NCBI GenBank assembly: GCA_944390775.1
Contig: CALXQQ010000022.1
Location: 1 to 38,757 of the forward strand
DNA length: 38,757 bases
Reading direction: 5' to 3'
Origin: an uncultured Alphaproteobacteria bacterium
Lineage (GTDB): Bacteria; Pseudomonadota; Alphaproteobacteria; UBA3830
Part shown: in pieces, positions 1 to 9,114 of the stretch
How positions within the stretch are numbered: the stretch's first letter is position 1
How the letters are laid out: the number at the start of each line of letters is the position of its first letter
The notes under the pieces: model-generated
The model's database searches: none
What the model was told of the DNA's origin: nothing
What the model saw: only the letters and a program-made list of their open reading frames with translations
Translations under genes and position numbers: made by a program

Positions 1-501
1 ATGTGTCATGCGTGTTATTTCAACTTTATCAAGCGCGGACATATGAAAGATTTTCCTGCGATTGTCGAGAGATATCGACCAAAATTTCTTCCTACCGATA
101 GCATTCAAGCATGGGCGAGAGGGTACAAAACTCTTGAGATAATGTGTGCTCAATCTCCATATGGGGGGGAAATGGTTAAATTCAGCGCTGACACCGTAGG
201 AGTAAAAAACAATTCACGTGGAGGTCGAGGAGATATTCTAAATGATGAAGGCGCATCTTGTATAAATGCAACTGGCACATTTTACTTAAATATAGATACT
301 CCCAATAACTCAGGAGAGGCATTTGTTCTAACATTCGTTTGTAACTACCCTTTTTCAAACTCCTTCACTCGTATGTTATTTCACGGTGGTGTAAATACAA
401 TTCCTGATGCTGGTGGATTCGACGGAAGCGGAAAAGCATCAACATTTTTGCTATGGTCAAGAGCCACTGGTATCATAGACACATCTGCCTCAAATACATA
501 A
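1..501 (+). CDS. Hypothetical protein, probably 5'-truncated by the window edge
   Basis: The reading frame is open from the first base and stops at a TAA at 499-501. The ATG at base 1 is probably not the true start; the gene more likely begins upstream. The 166 visible residues contain no domain I can name with confidence. The C-terminal half shows a short hydrophobic strand followed by Cys and Tyr (LTFVCNYPF). Its layout resembles the C-terminal part of the TadE-like protein encoded at 13984-14758: a GE dipeptide, a hydrophobic strand, Cys-x-x-Tyr or Cys-x4-Tyr, and an F-rich strand just before a Thr/Ser-rich end. This hints at a paralogous pseudopilin, but the similarity is weak and judged by eye. 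The next gene has its own promoter, so this gene need not be co-transcribed with it. Confidence 0.5.
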   Translation: MCHACYFNFIKRGHMKDFPAIVERYRPKFLPTDSIQAWARGYKTLEIMCAQSPYGGEMVKFSADTVGVKNNSRGGRGDILNDEGASCINATGTFYLNIDTPNNSGEAFVLTFVCNYPFSNSFTRMLFHGGVNTIPDAGGFDGSGKASTFLLWSRATGIIDTSASNT

Positions 502-548
502 GGTCTATCTCAGCTTTTTCATCACTCCAATAAAAAATTATATTTTAT

Positions 549-577
549 TTGACATATCTTTTAAAAAAATGTATAAT
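549..577 (+). promoter_or_regulatory. Consensus sigma-70 promoter of the LRR protein gene
   Basis: A perfect -35 hexamer TTGACA (549-554) and a perfect -10 hexamer TATAAT (572-577) are separated by exactly 17 bases. The start codon at 607 lies 29 bases downstream of the -10, with an AAGGA ribosome-binding site at 593-597. This is the best match to the sigma-70 consensus in the window and suggests strong constitutive expression. Confidence 0.85.
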
Positions 578-606
578 GATCTTGGATAGTGTAAGGATAT
601 CAAACG

Positions 607-1620
607 ATGAGAATAATTATATGTTTGGCCTTATATATTGGATATATGGCCTGCGCGAAGGAAGTGATAAACAATCTACCACCCCAAAACGCACCTCAAA
701 ATGCTGCAGCCCTGGTTAGTATGGGTCTTAATAACGTAAAAACGACTGTGAAAAAAGCCAAAAAAACACCATCTGTCCTCGGCAGTGGCGTTAAACTTAC
801 AAAAGCATGGCTCAAAAAATACTTGAATATCAACACAAAAACCCTAACAATCCCTAATAACATAACTGCGATTGCTCCAAATTGCTTCGCAAATTTTGAC
901 GGCATTCGTACGGTGATTTTTGAAAATAATTCCAATGTGAGCCGCATAGGACAAGGTGCTTTTAGAAATAGCTCAATTGAAACTATTACATTCCCAGCGT
1001 CGCTAAACCTTATCGGTGAACAGGCTTTTGCTGAATGCCGTAATCTGAAAGAAGTGCACTTTGAACAAAATTCTCAACTGCAAATAATAGAAAAAAATGC
1101 CTTCGCAGACTCTACATTGGGCACAATACATATACCCGCATCTGTGACAATAATCGGAGATGGCGCATTCCAAGGTTGCTCTGAACTGGTATCGGTGTTT
1201 TTTGCTCCTGGAGCCGCACTGCAGACAATTGGTAAAAAAGCCTTCTATCGTTCGGGGATAACAAAAGTTTCTTTGCCAAAATCATTGCAGCTAATATCAG
1301 AAAATGCATTTGCCGATAGCAGATTATCATTTTTAGGTTTCGAAAAAGGATCGCAACTAAACGAAATCGGCTCTAACGCGTTTTCAGCAACACAAATACC
1401 TTGCGTAACTTTACCTGCTAATCTCATGCTAATCGATAATAACGCATTCGCTAATTGCAATAGTTTGAGTATGGTCGTCATAGAAACACCGTCCAAACTT
1501 CAAAAAATTAGTAATGGCGCATTCAAAGGAAGCGTAATGAAAAATATCACAATTCCTCAGCATACAGAAGTCGCTAATTATGTCTTCCCTGACGGATGCC
1601 AAATGATTAGACAAAACTAG
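607..1620 (+). CDS. BspA-type leucine-rich-repeat secreted or surface protein
   Basis: This 337-residue protein starts with a short hydrophobic segment (about residues 2-16) ending at Ala-Cys. It could be a signal peptide or an imperfect lipobox (YMAC). From about residue 80 it is a solenoid of five to six repeats of about 47 residues. Each has the LRR_5/BspA pattern of a Pro-containing strand, I-x-x-x-A-F, a turn, and a second I-x-x-x-A-F unit (for example IGQGAF, IGEQAF, IEKNAF, IGDGAF, IGKKAF, ISENAF). BspA-type repeats are known from adhesins and host-interaction proteins of bacteria and protists. A role in host contact is therefore an inference. AAGGA lies 9 bases before the ATG, below a consensus promoter. 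Its stop codon overlaps that of the convergent peptidase gene. The cleavage site and final location are uncertain. Confidence 0.85.
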   Translation: MRIIICLALYIGYMACAKEVINNLPPQNAPQNAAALVSMGLNNVKTTVKKAKKTPSVLGSGVKLTKAWLKKYLNINTKTLTIPNNITAIAPNCFANFDGIRTVIFENNSNVSRIGQGAFRNSSIETITFPASLNLIGEQAFAECRNLKEVHFEQNSQLQIIEKNAFADSTLGTIHIPASVTIIGDGAFQGCSELVSVFFAPGAALQTIGKKAFYRSGITKVSLPKSLQLISENAFADSRLSFLGFEKGSQLNEIGSNAFSATQIPCVTLPANLMLIDNNAFANCNSLSMVVIETPSKLQKISNGAFKGSVMKNITIPQHTEVANYVFPDGCQMIRQN

Positions 1621-3173
1621 TTAATACCTCTCACGGAAGATATTTGCTCGAATATCTTCCTGTGATACTCATTCAGCCAGTTCACTTCAAAAGAAGTTAA
1701 CATGTCCGTTAGTATGAATTTGTAATCAAATGGTACTAGCGATATCGTCTCAAATTCTAATAAACCATCTCTGGCTTTGCGAGTTAACATCATGTTTTCT
1801 AGCCGAATGCCAAAAACATTGTCCTCGTAAAAACCAGGCTCGTTGGACAAAATCATCCCTTCCTCAATAACTCCTTCACACTTGGACGAAATAGATACAC
1901 GCCCTTCATGCACCTCAGAAAGATACCCAATACCATGCCCCGTGCCATGCTTGTAATCCATGCCGTGCTTGGTCAATACTTCTCGCGCAATGCGATCTAG
2001 CTGCGCACCCGTAGTCCCCTCGGGAAATCGCGCCGACGCAAGCGCTATGTGACTCTTCAATACCAAAGTGTAGGCAAATTTCTCGCGATCAGATGGATCA
2101 TGAAACGCTACGGTTCTGGTAATGTCTGTCGTGCCGTTTTTATACTGCCCACCAGCATCAAGTAACAGTAAATTGCGGATAATCGTGTTGCGTGTCGGAG
2201 AATAGTGAATAATCGACGCATTCGCATCCGCTGCAGCAATGGTGCTGAAACTTTTCCCAATATATCTGTCGTTTTCTCGCCGAAATAATTCCAGTTGCTC
2301 AACAATGTCAAGCTCGCCAATCGATGGTCCATGTTCGTAAAACCAATCTATCAGCTTGATAAAAGCGATAGAATCCCATAAAGCTGCTCGCCGAATGTCC
2401 TCTATCTCTTCCTTCGACTTGATCGAACGCATCGCAACAATCGGATCTTCCAAAATTACCGTCGATTCGCTCATGAATTTGCACGGCGTAATCGCTGAAT
2501 CCATGCCTACACGATTCGCCCCTATGCTGCGTAAATCTGCCTCCGAAATCCTCGGATGGCCAATATCACACGCGTAGCCTTCCGGCATGTGTAAGCCTAT
2601 TTCTCCTCCCCTCGTTAAAAGTAAATAACTCAAAAGTACCGGAGTATAACGCACGGAAAGATCCCGCACATTCAATAGCCAGCTAATCGAACACGGATCA
2701 CAAAAAAGATACGCATCTAAATCATGATCTGCCATAAAACCTAATGTGAAACCTATCTTGTCTCGATCGTCAGCTAGCTCATATAGACTAGGATTCGCTA
2801 AGCCTCTTCCCTTGCCCAAAAAAGTTAACGGCCGTAGCGGCTTTTTTAAACAATCCGAATAAAATCGAAAATCCGCTATGGAAAAATAAGACGAATCATA
2901 ATAAAGATATTCATCCTTCGCCATGTTTTCCTTCAACCACTCAATAACCGCTTTGCTGCTCCTGTCAACAATGTCAAATTTGTCTAGGTCAACCGTACTG
3001 CGAGCAGCATGAATATAACGCCCATCAACAAAAATCGCTCCCTTCGATCGAGATCCTAAACGATCGTCGGGAATGGCAATAATTCCCGCTGAACACCTCA
3101 ACCCTGTTAAGTCAAATATTATATCAGACGCTAGATGCCAGAAAATGTTATCCTTTTTCTCAAATAAAATCAC
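1617..3173 (-). CDS. pepP: Xaa-Pro aminopeptidase, M24B family
   Basis: This 518-residue aminopeptidase P family enzyme removes an N-terminal residue preceding proline, using two metal ions (usually Mn) in the cytoplasm. The C-terminal creatinase or 'pita-bread' domain shows all five metal ligands: the two Asp of LLLDAGG and TTDITRT, the His of HGTGHGIG, the Glu of SNEPGFY and the Glu of IRLENM. The N-terminal half is the creatinase-like N domain, with the typical ISWLLNVRD segment. The length fits the long XPNPEP1-like branch rather than E. coli PepP. The start is a GTG at 3173-3171, preceded by GGAGG at a good distance. It lies 21 bases after the yqaA-like gene and is the last gene of the proS operon. 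In a host-associated cell it would help recycle imported peptides (inference). Confidence 0.93.
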   Translation of the reverse strand: MILFEKKDNIFWHLASDIIFDLTGLRCSAGIIAIPDDRLGSRSKGAIFVDGRYIHAARSTVDLDKFDIVDRSSKAVIEWLKENMAKDEYLYYDSSYFSIADFRFYSDCLKKPLRPLTFLGKGRGLANPSLYELADDRDKIGFTLGFMADHDLDAYLFCDPCSISWLLNVRDLSVRYTPVLLSYLLLTRGGEIGLHMPEGYACDIGHPRISEADLRSIGANRVGMDSAITPCKFMSESTVILEDPIVAMRSIKSKEEIEDIRRAALWDSIAFIKLIDWFYEHGPSIGELDIVEQLELFRRENDRYIGKSFSTIAAADANASIIHYSPTRNTIIRNLLLLDAGGQYKNGTTDITRTVAFHDPSDREKFAYTLVLKSHIALASARFPEGTTGAQLDRIAREVLTKHGMDYKHGTGHGIGYLSEVHEGRVSISSKCEGVIEEGMILSNEPGFYEDNVFGIRLENMMLTRKARDGLLEFETISLVPFDYKFILTDMLTSFEVNWLNEYHRKIFEQISSVRGIN

Positions 3174-3194
3174 GATAACCCCTCCGCTAACTAC

Positions 3195-3782
3195 CTAAGC
3201 CAGTAGTTTAAGTAAACCAAAGCCTAAGGCTACAACAATAAGAATAAAAAACATCGTCGCACCCTTGTGCTTCTCCATAAAATTTAGTACGTGGTCTCCA
3301 TAGCGCTTGCATACAAACGACAGCAACAAAAATCGAAAACTGCGAGCAATAATCGATGCTATCGCAAATATATACAAATTGACATGCGCAAATCCACTCG
3401 CAATCGTCACAATCTTAAAGGGAATAGGTGTGAGCCCTTTTAAACAAATAATCCAAAACGCCCACATGTCGCGACCCATCTCTTGCACCATCTCCGTAAA
3501 TTTGTCCGGAGTTATGTTGAAAAAATGTAAAATGGGTTGCCCTAACATTTCAAAACATGCATACCCAATGTAATATCCTAAAAATCCACCCAATACAGAT
3601 GCTAAAGTACATAATAACGCATACTGTATCGTGCGATGTTTGTTCTTCGCAACAACAACCGCTAAAATCGGATCAGGAGGAAATGGAAAAAATGAACTCT
3701 CAATAAACGAAATGATAAATAAAATCAATGTCGCATTTTTCCCTTCCGCTTGACGCATCATCCAATCATATATCTTGCTCAT
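3195..3782 (-). CDS. DedA/YqaA-like VTT-domain inner-membrane protein
   Basis: The 195-residue membrane protein has four to five hydrophobic segments. It carries the family marks of the DedA/VTT ('SNARE-associated') fold: the acidic re-entrant motif ESSFFPFPPD (about residues 28-37), a Gly-rich LGGFLGYYIGY segment, and the second re-entrant segment KGLTPIPFKIVTIASG. Relatives are implicated in lipid (undecaprenyl-phosphate or phospholipid) flipping and membrane homeostasis. The substrate here is unknown. The start codon lies one base after the dnaE stop (TGACATG), so translation is probably coupled. The YqaA branch is suggested by length and motif spacing, but a general DedA assignment is safer. 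Confidence 0.85.
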   Translation of the reverse strand: MSKIYDWMMRQAEGKNATLILFIISFIESSFFPFPPDPILAVVVAKNKHRTIQYALLCTLASVLGGFLGYYIGYACFEMLGQPILHFFNITPDKFTEMVQEMGRDMWAFWIICLKGLTPIPFKIVTIASGFAHVNLYIFAIASIIARSFRFLLLSFVCKRYGDHVLNFMEKHKGATMFFILIVVALGFGLLKLLA

Positions 3783-3783
3783 G

Positions 3784-6700
3784 TCACTCTTTCTCCGTTT
3801 CTTTTACGTTTTGAACTCCAACAATATTCCTTATGTCCAGAATGTCATACTGTCCAAGCGAATATTTATCTTCCAAAATAACTTTTTCAGGGAAATATAA
3901 CACTATCGTATATAAACCGCCCCTTCTGAAGTCTTTCTCCAATCTACCAAATTTTTCTAGCTCCTCTTCGGTAGAAATAATCACGCTTAACACTTTTTCC
4001 TTGGGAGGAGATGGTCGCTGCGGAACAAAATCCGCCGAATAACTGTACACATTAACGTTGTTCATGACCCTCACGTTTTTAGGATCAAATTCTGTTACTC
4101 TGTCCGTGTTTAACCTCACATTATCTTCACTTTTATAGCTCGATATGTTAAGCAAAACTATTTTTCCTACCTCAAGTAAATCGCGATAGCTTTCTAAGGC
4201 CTCCGCAAATAACGATACCTCTGCCGTGCCAGATAAATCAGATACAGATAAAATGCAAAATTTGCGCTGACTTCTGCTGCTTTTAATCGCCATATCATTT
4301 ATTATCACAAGCACTTGAGATCTGTCTGTCTCGCGAGCTTCTTGTAAATTGGAATAGCCCATCTTCTGACGAAATTCTTCGTACTGTTCCAAAGGATGCG
4401 CAGATAAATAAAAACCTATCGCGCTGAATTCGTGTTGCAATTTTTCAAGTTCCGGCCATTCATCACATTGCACCAATTCCGGATGACGCGTTTCAAATAA
4501 AAATTCTTGTGACATGTCTTGTTGACGCAAAGCAAGAATCTTGTCCAACGACATAAATAATTGATGCCGATTCGGATGCAATTTATCAAATACACCCGCC
4601 TTAATAAAATGCTCTAATAAACGTCGATTAAATACTTTCGTGGATGAAAGACGCTCAGCAAAATCAAATATTGAGAGAAATGGCCCTCTTGCCGTGCGTT
4701 CCTCTACAATGGTTTCAATCGCCGCTACACCACTCCCCTTTATTGCCGACAGACTGTAGATAATAGCTCCGCTGTCCTCGTCAATCGCAAATTCCGCGTA
4801 AGAAGAATTGATATCTGGCGGAAGAACCGTTAGCCCGTTGCGTTTCGCATCCTGAAAAAACACATATAACTTGTCTGTGTGAGTCATGTTCAGACTCATA
4901 ATCGCAGCCATGTACTCCACAGGATAATTCGCCTTAAGATAGGCCGTTTGATAAGTGATAATACCGTATGATGTCGCGTGTGATTTGTTAAATCCATAGC
5001 TGGCAAACTTGCTCATTTGATCGAACAATGTTTTTGCTACCGATTCTTTAACTCCATTAGCAACAGCTCCATCGATGAAAATTTTGCATTGAGCCTCCAT
5101 CTCCTCATGGTTCTTTTTTCCCATGGCTCGACGCAAAATATCTGCTTGTCCCAATGAATAGCTACTGATCACCTGCGCAATCTCCATGACCTGTTCCTGA
5201 TAGACCATGACACCATAGGTTTCAGATAAAATCGGCTCCAACTTCTCATGCAAATATGTGATTTTTTCATGGCCATGCTTGCAAGCAATATATCGAGGAA
5301 TATCTGCCATAGGTCCGGGCCTATACAAGGCAATTAACGCCATAATATCTTCTAGCCGATCCGGTTGCATTTTATGTAATACATCCTTCATCCCAGCACT
5401 TTCCATCTGGAATATGCCGACACAATTTAATGCCTTAAACAGCTCAAATGTTTTTTGGTCGTCTACAGGAATATCCTGCGTTGTTAAATTAATATTGTAT
5501 CTGCTATTGATAAGATCCAGCGCTTTCTGAATAACTGTTAAGGTGGTCAACCCTAAAAAGTCAAATTTTATCAAACCTGCTGATTCTATATATTTCATAG
5601 AAAATTGTGTAACAGGCATTGTGGATCTATCATCCTTATACATTGGAACTATGTCTCGCAAGTCCTTATCGGAGATAACCACACCTGCAGCATGTACTCC
5701 CGTCTGTCGATATAACCCTTCCAGATTCATGGCTATATCCATCAGCTTTTTGACTTGAGGATCATTGAATATTGCTTGCTGTAGCTCAGGCTCAGAATCA
5801 ATTGCCTCTTTCAAACTAATAGGATTCGTTGGTGTAAACGGTATAAGTTTCGCTAATTTATCAACAAAACCATAAGGCAAAGCAAGCACTCGACCAACAT
5901 CGCGCACAACCATCTTCGCCTGCAATTTACCAAAAGTTATAATCTGAGATACAGAATAATAACCATACTTGTTCTGCACATAGTTAATCACTTTATCTCG
6001 ATTAGTCTGGCAAAAATCGATATCAAAATCTGGCATGGATACACGATCAGGATTAAGAAATCGTTCGAATAGCAAACTGAAACGAATAGGATCAACCTCC
6101 GTAATATCAATAGCCCAAGCCGTAATTGATCCCGCACCAGATCCACGCCCAGGCCCTACCGGAACACCATTGTTTTTGGCCCAACGAACATAATCAGCAA
6201 CTATCAAGAAATATCCGCTGAATCCCATTTTTTGAATAACACCAAGCTCATATGTGAGTCTTGCGAAATATCGTTCTTTTATTTCGTTGAAGTCATTCTG
6301 ACTTCTGAAATGCTGCAACTTTTTCTCCAGACCGCTAGTTGCAAGATCAGATAATTCTTGATCTTGTGTTTTACCATCCTGAGTCTCGTAAATAGGCATT
6401 ATTGGTTTTATAAAACGCAAACCAAAAGCACATCTTTGCGCCAAATATTCCGTATTTTGAATCGCTTCCGGCAAATCTTCAAATAGCGCTATCATTTCTT
6501 CTGGCGATTTGAAATAATATTCTGGCGAAGAAGTAATACGCTCGGTATCGTATACTGTTTTACCTTGCTGAATACACAATAGAGCATCATGTGCTTCAAA
6601 ATCATCCGCCGACGCATAACAAACATTGTTCGTTGCTATTATGGGAAGATCCATATCATAGGCCATAGATAATAATGGCTCTTCCATCTTTTGCTCTTCT

Positions 6701-7218
6701 AGATTGTTGTGACGAGAAAGTTCTATATATAGACGTTTTTCAAAGTGTTTGTTGAAAAATTGCAGCTCTTCTCTTGCCGCATCCAGTTTATTTGCCAGCA
6801 GCAGCTTTCCCACATAGCTGTGAATTCCTCCTGTGGCTAACAGTAAATCGTCCGAATATTTTGCAAGCGTATCTCGACTAATTTCCGGAAACAATTCTGA
6901 CGAAGAACTAAGATGACTACTCGAAACTAACTGTATGAGATTTTGATAACCATTCTTATTTTTTGCGTACAAAAGAACATGGGTTGGTGTTGCACTATCT
7001 TGTTCTGCTTGAATATTGAGCTGAACAGCAATAATTGGTTGAATCCCTGCCTTCATACATTTTGTTGAAAACTCCATGGCTCCAAACAAATTATTAGTAT
7101 CTGTCACCGCGACCGCAGGCATCCGATGCTTTGTACAAAGATCAACTAAAGATTCTATGCGAATAGCGCCTTCCGCCAAAGAGTATGACGAATGAAGGCG
7201 AAGGTGAACAAATCTCAT
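3784..7218 (-). CDS. dnaE: DNA polymerase III alpha subunit
   Basis: This is the 1144-residue replicative polymerase catalytic subunit of the DnaE1 type. It begins with the PHP domain (LRLHSSYSLAEG near residue 6). It shows the polymerase motifs GPGRGSGAG and PDFDIDF (about residues 395-401, catalytic aspartates) and the thumb/fingers region with YRPGPM and the GYGFNKSH-like segment SYGFNKSHATSY. An OB-fold region follows near residue 970. Length is typical for alphaproteobacterial DnaE. Its ATG overlaps the lolD stop as ATGA (7215-7218), so it is translationally coupled to lolD. Several PHP His/Asp ligands appear altered, as is common in DnaE1, so metal-dependent proofreading by this domain is not implied. 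Confidence 0.97.
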   Translation of the reverse strand: MRFVHLRLHSSYSLAEGAIRIESLVDLCTKHRMPAVAVTDTNNLFGAMEFSTKCMKAGIQPIIAVQLNIQAEQDSATPTHVLLYAKNKNGYQNLIQLVSSSHLSSSSELFPEISRDTLAKYSDDLLLATGGIHSYVGKLLLANKLDAAREELQFFNKHFEKRLYIELSRHNNLEEQKMEEPLLSMAYDMDLPIIATNNVCYASADDFEAHDALLCIQQGKTVYDTERITSSPEYYFKSPEEMIALFEDLPEAIQNTEYLAQRCAFGLRFIKPIMPIYETQDGKTQDQELSDLATSGLEKKLQHFRSQNDFNEIKERYFARLTYELGVIQKMGFSGYFLIVADYVRWAKNNGVPVGPGRGSGAGSITAWAIDITEVDPIRFSLLFERFLNPDRVSMPDFDIDFCQTNRDKVINYVQNKYGYYSVSQIITFGKLQAKMVVRDVGRVLALPYGFVDKLAKLIPFTPTNPISLKEAIDSEPELQQAIFNDPQVKKLMDIAMNLEGLYRQTGVHAAGVVISDKDLRDIVPMYKDDRSTMPVTQFSMKYIESAGLIKFDFLGLTTLTVIQKALDLINSRYNINLTTQDIPVDDQKTFELFKALNCVGIFQMESAGMKDVLHKMQPDRLEDIMALIALYRPGPMADIPRYIACKHGHEKITYLHEKLEPILSETYGVMVYQEQVMEIAQVISSYSLGQADILRRAMGKKNHEEMEAQCKIFIDGAVANGVKESVAKTLFDQMSKFASYGFNKSHATSYGIITYQTAYLKANYPVEYMAAIMSLNMTHTDKLYVFFQDAKRNGLTVLPPDINSSYAEFAIDEDSGAIIYSLSAIKGSGVAAIETIVEERTARGPFLSIFDFAERLSSTKVFNRRLLEHFIKAGVFDKLHPNRHQLFMSLDKILALRQQDMSQEFLFETRHPELVQCDEWPELEKLQHEFSAIGFYLSAHPLEQYEEFRQKMGYSNLQEARETDRSQVLVIINDMAIKSSRSQRKFCILSVSDLSGTAEVSLFAEALESYRDLLEVGKIVLLNISSYKSEDNVRLNTDRVTEFDPKNVRVMNNVNVYSYSADFVPQRPSPPKEKVLSVIISTEEELEKFGRLEKDFRRGGLYTIVLYFPEKVILEDKYSLGQYDILDIRNIVGVQNVKETEKE

Positions 7219-7886
7219 AATTTCACATAAGACCCTTCACTAATATTAAACACACTGTTCATTTGCGATGCAAAATGATAATTATGCGTCGCAATAACTG
7301 CAGCCATTTTTGTATGCTCCATTATATTTAGTAAATCTTCAAACACAGATTTAGCCGTATCAGGATCCAAATTGCCGGTAGGTTCATCTGCCAACAACAA
7401 AACCGGATCATTTGCTAAGGCTCTCGCGACCGCAACTCGTTGTTTTTGGCCGCCAGATAACTCCGATGAATATGCTGAAAATTTGTGCTCCAATCCACAA
7501 ATCGCCAACAAATCCTTTGCTTTTTCCATCGCGTATTTTTTCTGCTTTCCCGCGATCAATTGCGGAAGCATGACATTTTCCAGGGCTGTAAATTCGTGTA
7601 ATAAATGATGATATTGATACACAAAACCAATTTTTCGCAGCCTAATAGATGTTTTTACATGATCTGACGCCATATCCAAATCGTTGTCGCATATCGATAT
7701 AGCACCATGCGTGGCATTATCAAGCAAACCCGCTATGTGTAGCAATGTAGATTTCCCAGAACCAGAAGGACCAACTAAAGCAACAAACTCTGATTCTCTC
7801 ACCGTTAAAGAAATATCGTGCAGAACAAAATCTTCTGTTGATCTATACCTTTTATATATATTTTTTAAAGTGAGTACATTATGCAT
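7215..7886 (-). CDS. lolD: Lipoprotein-releasing ABC transporter ATPase LolD
   Basis: LolD powers extraction of outer-membrane lipoproteins from the inner membrane together with LolC/E and hands them to LolA. The 223-residue protein has Walker A GPSGSGKST (from residue 39), a Q-loop, the signature LSGGQKQR, Walker B VLLLADEP and the switch His in ATHN. The open frame reaches back to 7946. The ATG at 7886-7884 was chosen because the product then begins in the usual way just before the first strand (MHNVLTLKNIYK), and because it overlaps the lolC stop by only 8 bases. The upstream extension would lie inside lolC. Its own stop overlaps dnaE. Confidence 0.93.
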   Translation of the reverse strand: MHNVLTLKNIYKRYRSTEDFVLHDISLTVRESEFVALVGPSGSGKSTLLHIAGLLDNATHGAISICDNDLDMASDHVKTSIRLRKIGFVYQYHHLLHEFTALENVMLPQLIAGKQKKYAMEKAKDLLAICGLEHKFSAYSSELSGGQKQRVAVARALANDPVLLLADEPTGNLDPDTAKSVFEDLLNIMEHTKMAAVIATHNYHFASQMNSVFNISEGSYVKL

Positions 7887-9114
7887 AGCGCAAAATTTCC
7901 ACAGGATTAAGTTTCCCCGCCTTGCGAGCTGGAAAAAACGTCGCAATAGACGATAGAACTAGCGAAAAAATTACAGTCACCAACACATCGCTCATACATA
8001 ATAAGGATGGCAAATGGGTCAGGAAATACACCTCTGGAGAAAATAGTTGCGCCTGAAAAATCCCCTCTATTAGCTGTTGAATCTTTTTTATATTCACAGC
8101 AAATAGCAGACCTAACACCGTTCCAATCAAAGTTCCACATATTCCTATAGAGGCGCCTACCACGAAAAATATGCGAGAAATAGCTGCGCGAGCAAGACCA
8201 ATTGTTCGCAAAATCGCGATATCGTGTTCTTTGTCGCGAACCAACATCGTCATACATGAAATAATATTGAAACTTGCAACCAGTGTAATAAGAGTAAGGA
8301 TTAAAAACATCACATTTCTCTCTATCTCTACTGCCTTCATAAATGAGCTGTTACTGGCCTGCCAGTCATTTATCATTGCAACATTTCCGTACTGTTTTTT
8401 CAAACCATCCTTTATATGAGAAATATCCATAGGATTATCTACAAATATCGAAATACATGTGATTTTTTCTTTTAGATTAAATAAGATTTGGGACATCTGT
8501 AACGGCATGAACAAAACATTGTTATCATACTCATGCATCCCCGAATTAAAAGTGGCAACTAAGCGAAACGTTTTTTTTCGAGGCATGATACCAAATCCCG
8601 TAGTACTCATCTCCGGCACCATTATAACAACAGGATCACCTATTGATAAATGCGCTTTGCGAGCCAGAGTTTCCCCCAAAATAATTGCATTTTCTTCCTG
8701 AAAATTGCGAATATCTCCTCGAATAATATTTTTGGATATCAGCTCTTTTCGACATATATCACTATATGGAATCCCATATGTGACAATGCCTCGCACAGCG
8801 CGATTTATCAACAATAACGCATGTCGCTCTGTTAGCAATTCTACATGTTGCACGCCCGCACTCTTGGATATATCTTCCGAAACCTTATCGTAATCTATGC
8901 TTACACTAGGATATAGAGCAAGGTGCCCATTAAAACCAATGACCTTGTCAGTAAACTCCTTGCGAAATCCATTCATAACAGACGTCACAATAATCAGAGT
9001 TGCAACGCCTAACACAATCCCAATTAACGAAAATCCAGCAATCAATGAGACAACTTTCTGCCTTTGCTTAGATCTTATATAACGCCACGCTATCAACAAC
9101 TCGATCTTACTCAT
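7879..9114 (-). CDS. lolC: Lipoprotein-releasing ABC transporter permease, LolC/LolE type
   Basis: This 411-residue inner-membrane permease belongs to the FtsX/MacB superfamily. It has an N-terminal membrane segment (about residues 20-45, with GIVLGVATLIIVTSVMNGF), a large periplasmic domain, and three C-terminal membrane segments (about 270-395). The LolC/E-typical stretch MTMLVRDKEHDIAILRTIG is the coupling-helix region contacting LolD. Only one permease gene is present beside lolD, so the complex is probably a homodimer or the second gene is elsewhere. The start ATG overlaps the proS stop in TAATG (9112-9116). Many alphaproteobacteria have a single LolC/E-type permease, so the exact label (LolC, LolE or LolF-like) is open. 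Confidence 0.92.
   Translation of the reverse strand: MSKIELLIAWRYIRSKQRQKVVSLIAGFSLIGIVLGVATLIIVTSVMNGFRKEFTDKVIGFNGHLALYPSVSIDYDKVSEDISKSAGVQHVELLTERHALLLINRAVRGIVTYGIPYSDICRKELISKNIIRGDIRNFQEENAIILGETLARKAHLSIGDPVVIMVPEMSTTGFGIMPRKKTFRLVATFNSGMHEYDNNVLFMPLQMSQILFNLKEKITCISIFVDNPMDISHIKDGLKKQYGNVAMINDWQASNSSFMKAVEIERNVMFLILTLITLVASFNIISCMTMLVRDKEHDIAILRTIGLARAAISRIFFVVGASIGICGTLIGTVLGLLFAVNIKKIQQLIEGIFQAQLFSPEVYFLTHLPSLLCMSDVLVTVIFSLVLSSIATFFPARKAGKLNPVEILRYA

Noticed and set aside
660-1620. Direct repeats of about 140 bases as a DNA repeat array or CRISPR
   Set aside because: The repetition is at protein level (LRR_5 units) with diverged DNA. No CRISPR-like repeat-spacer pattern was seen anywhere in the window.
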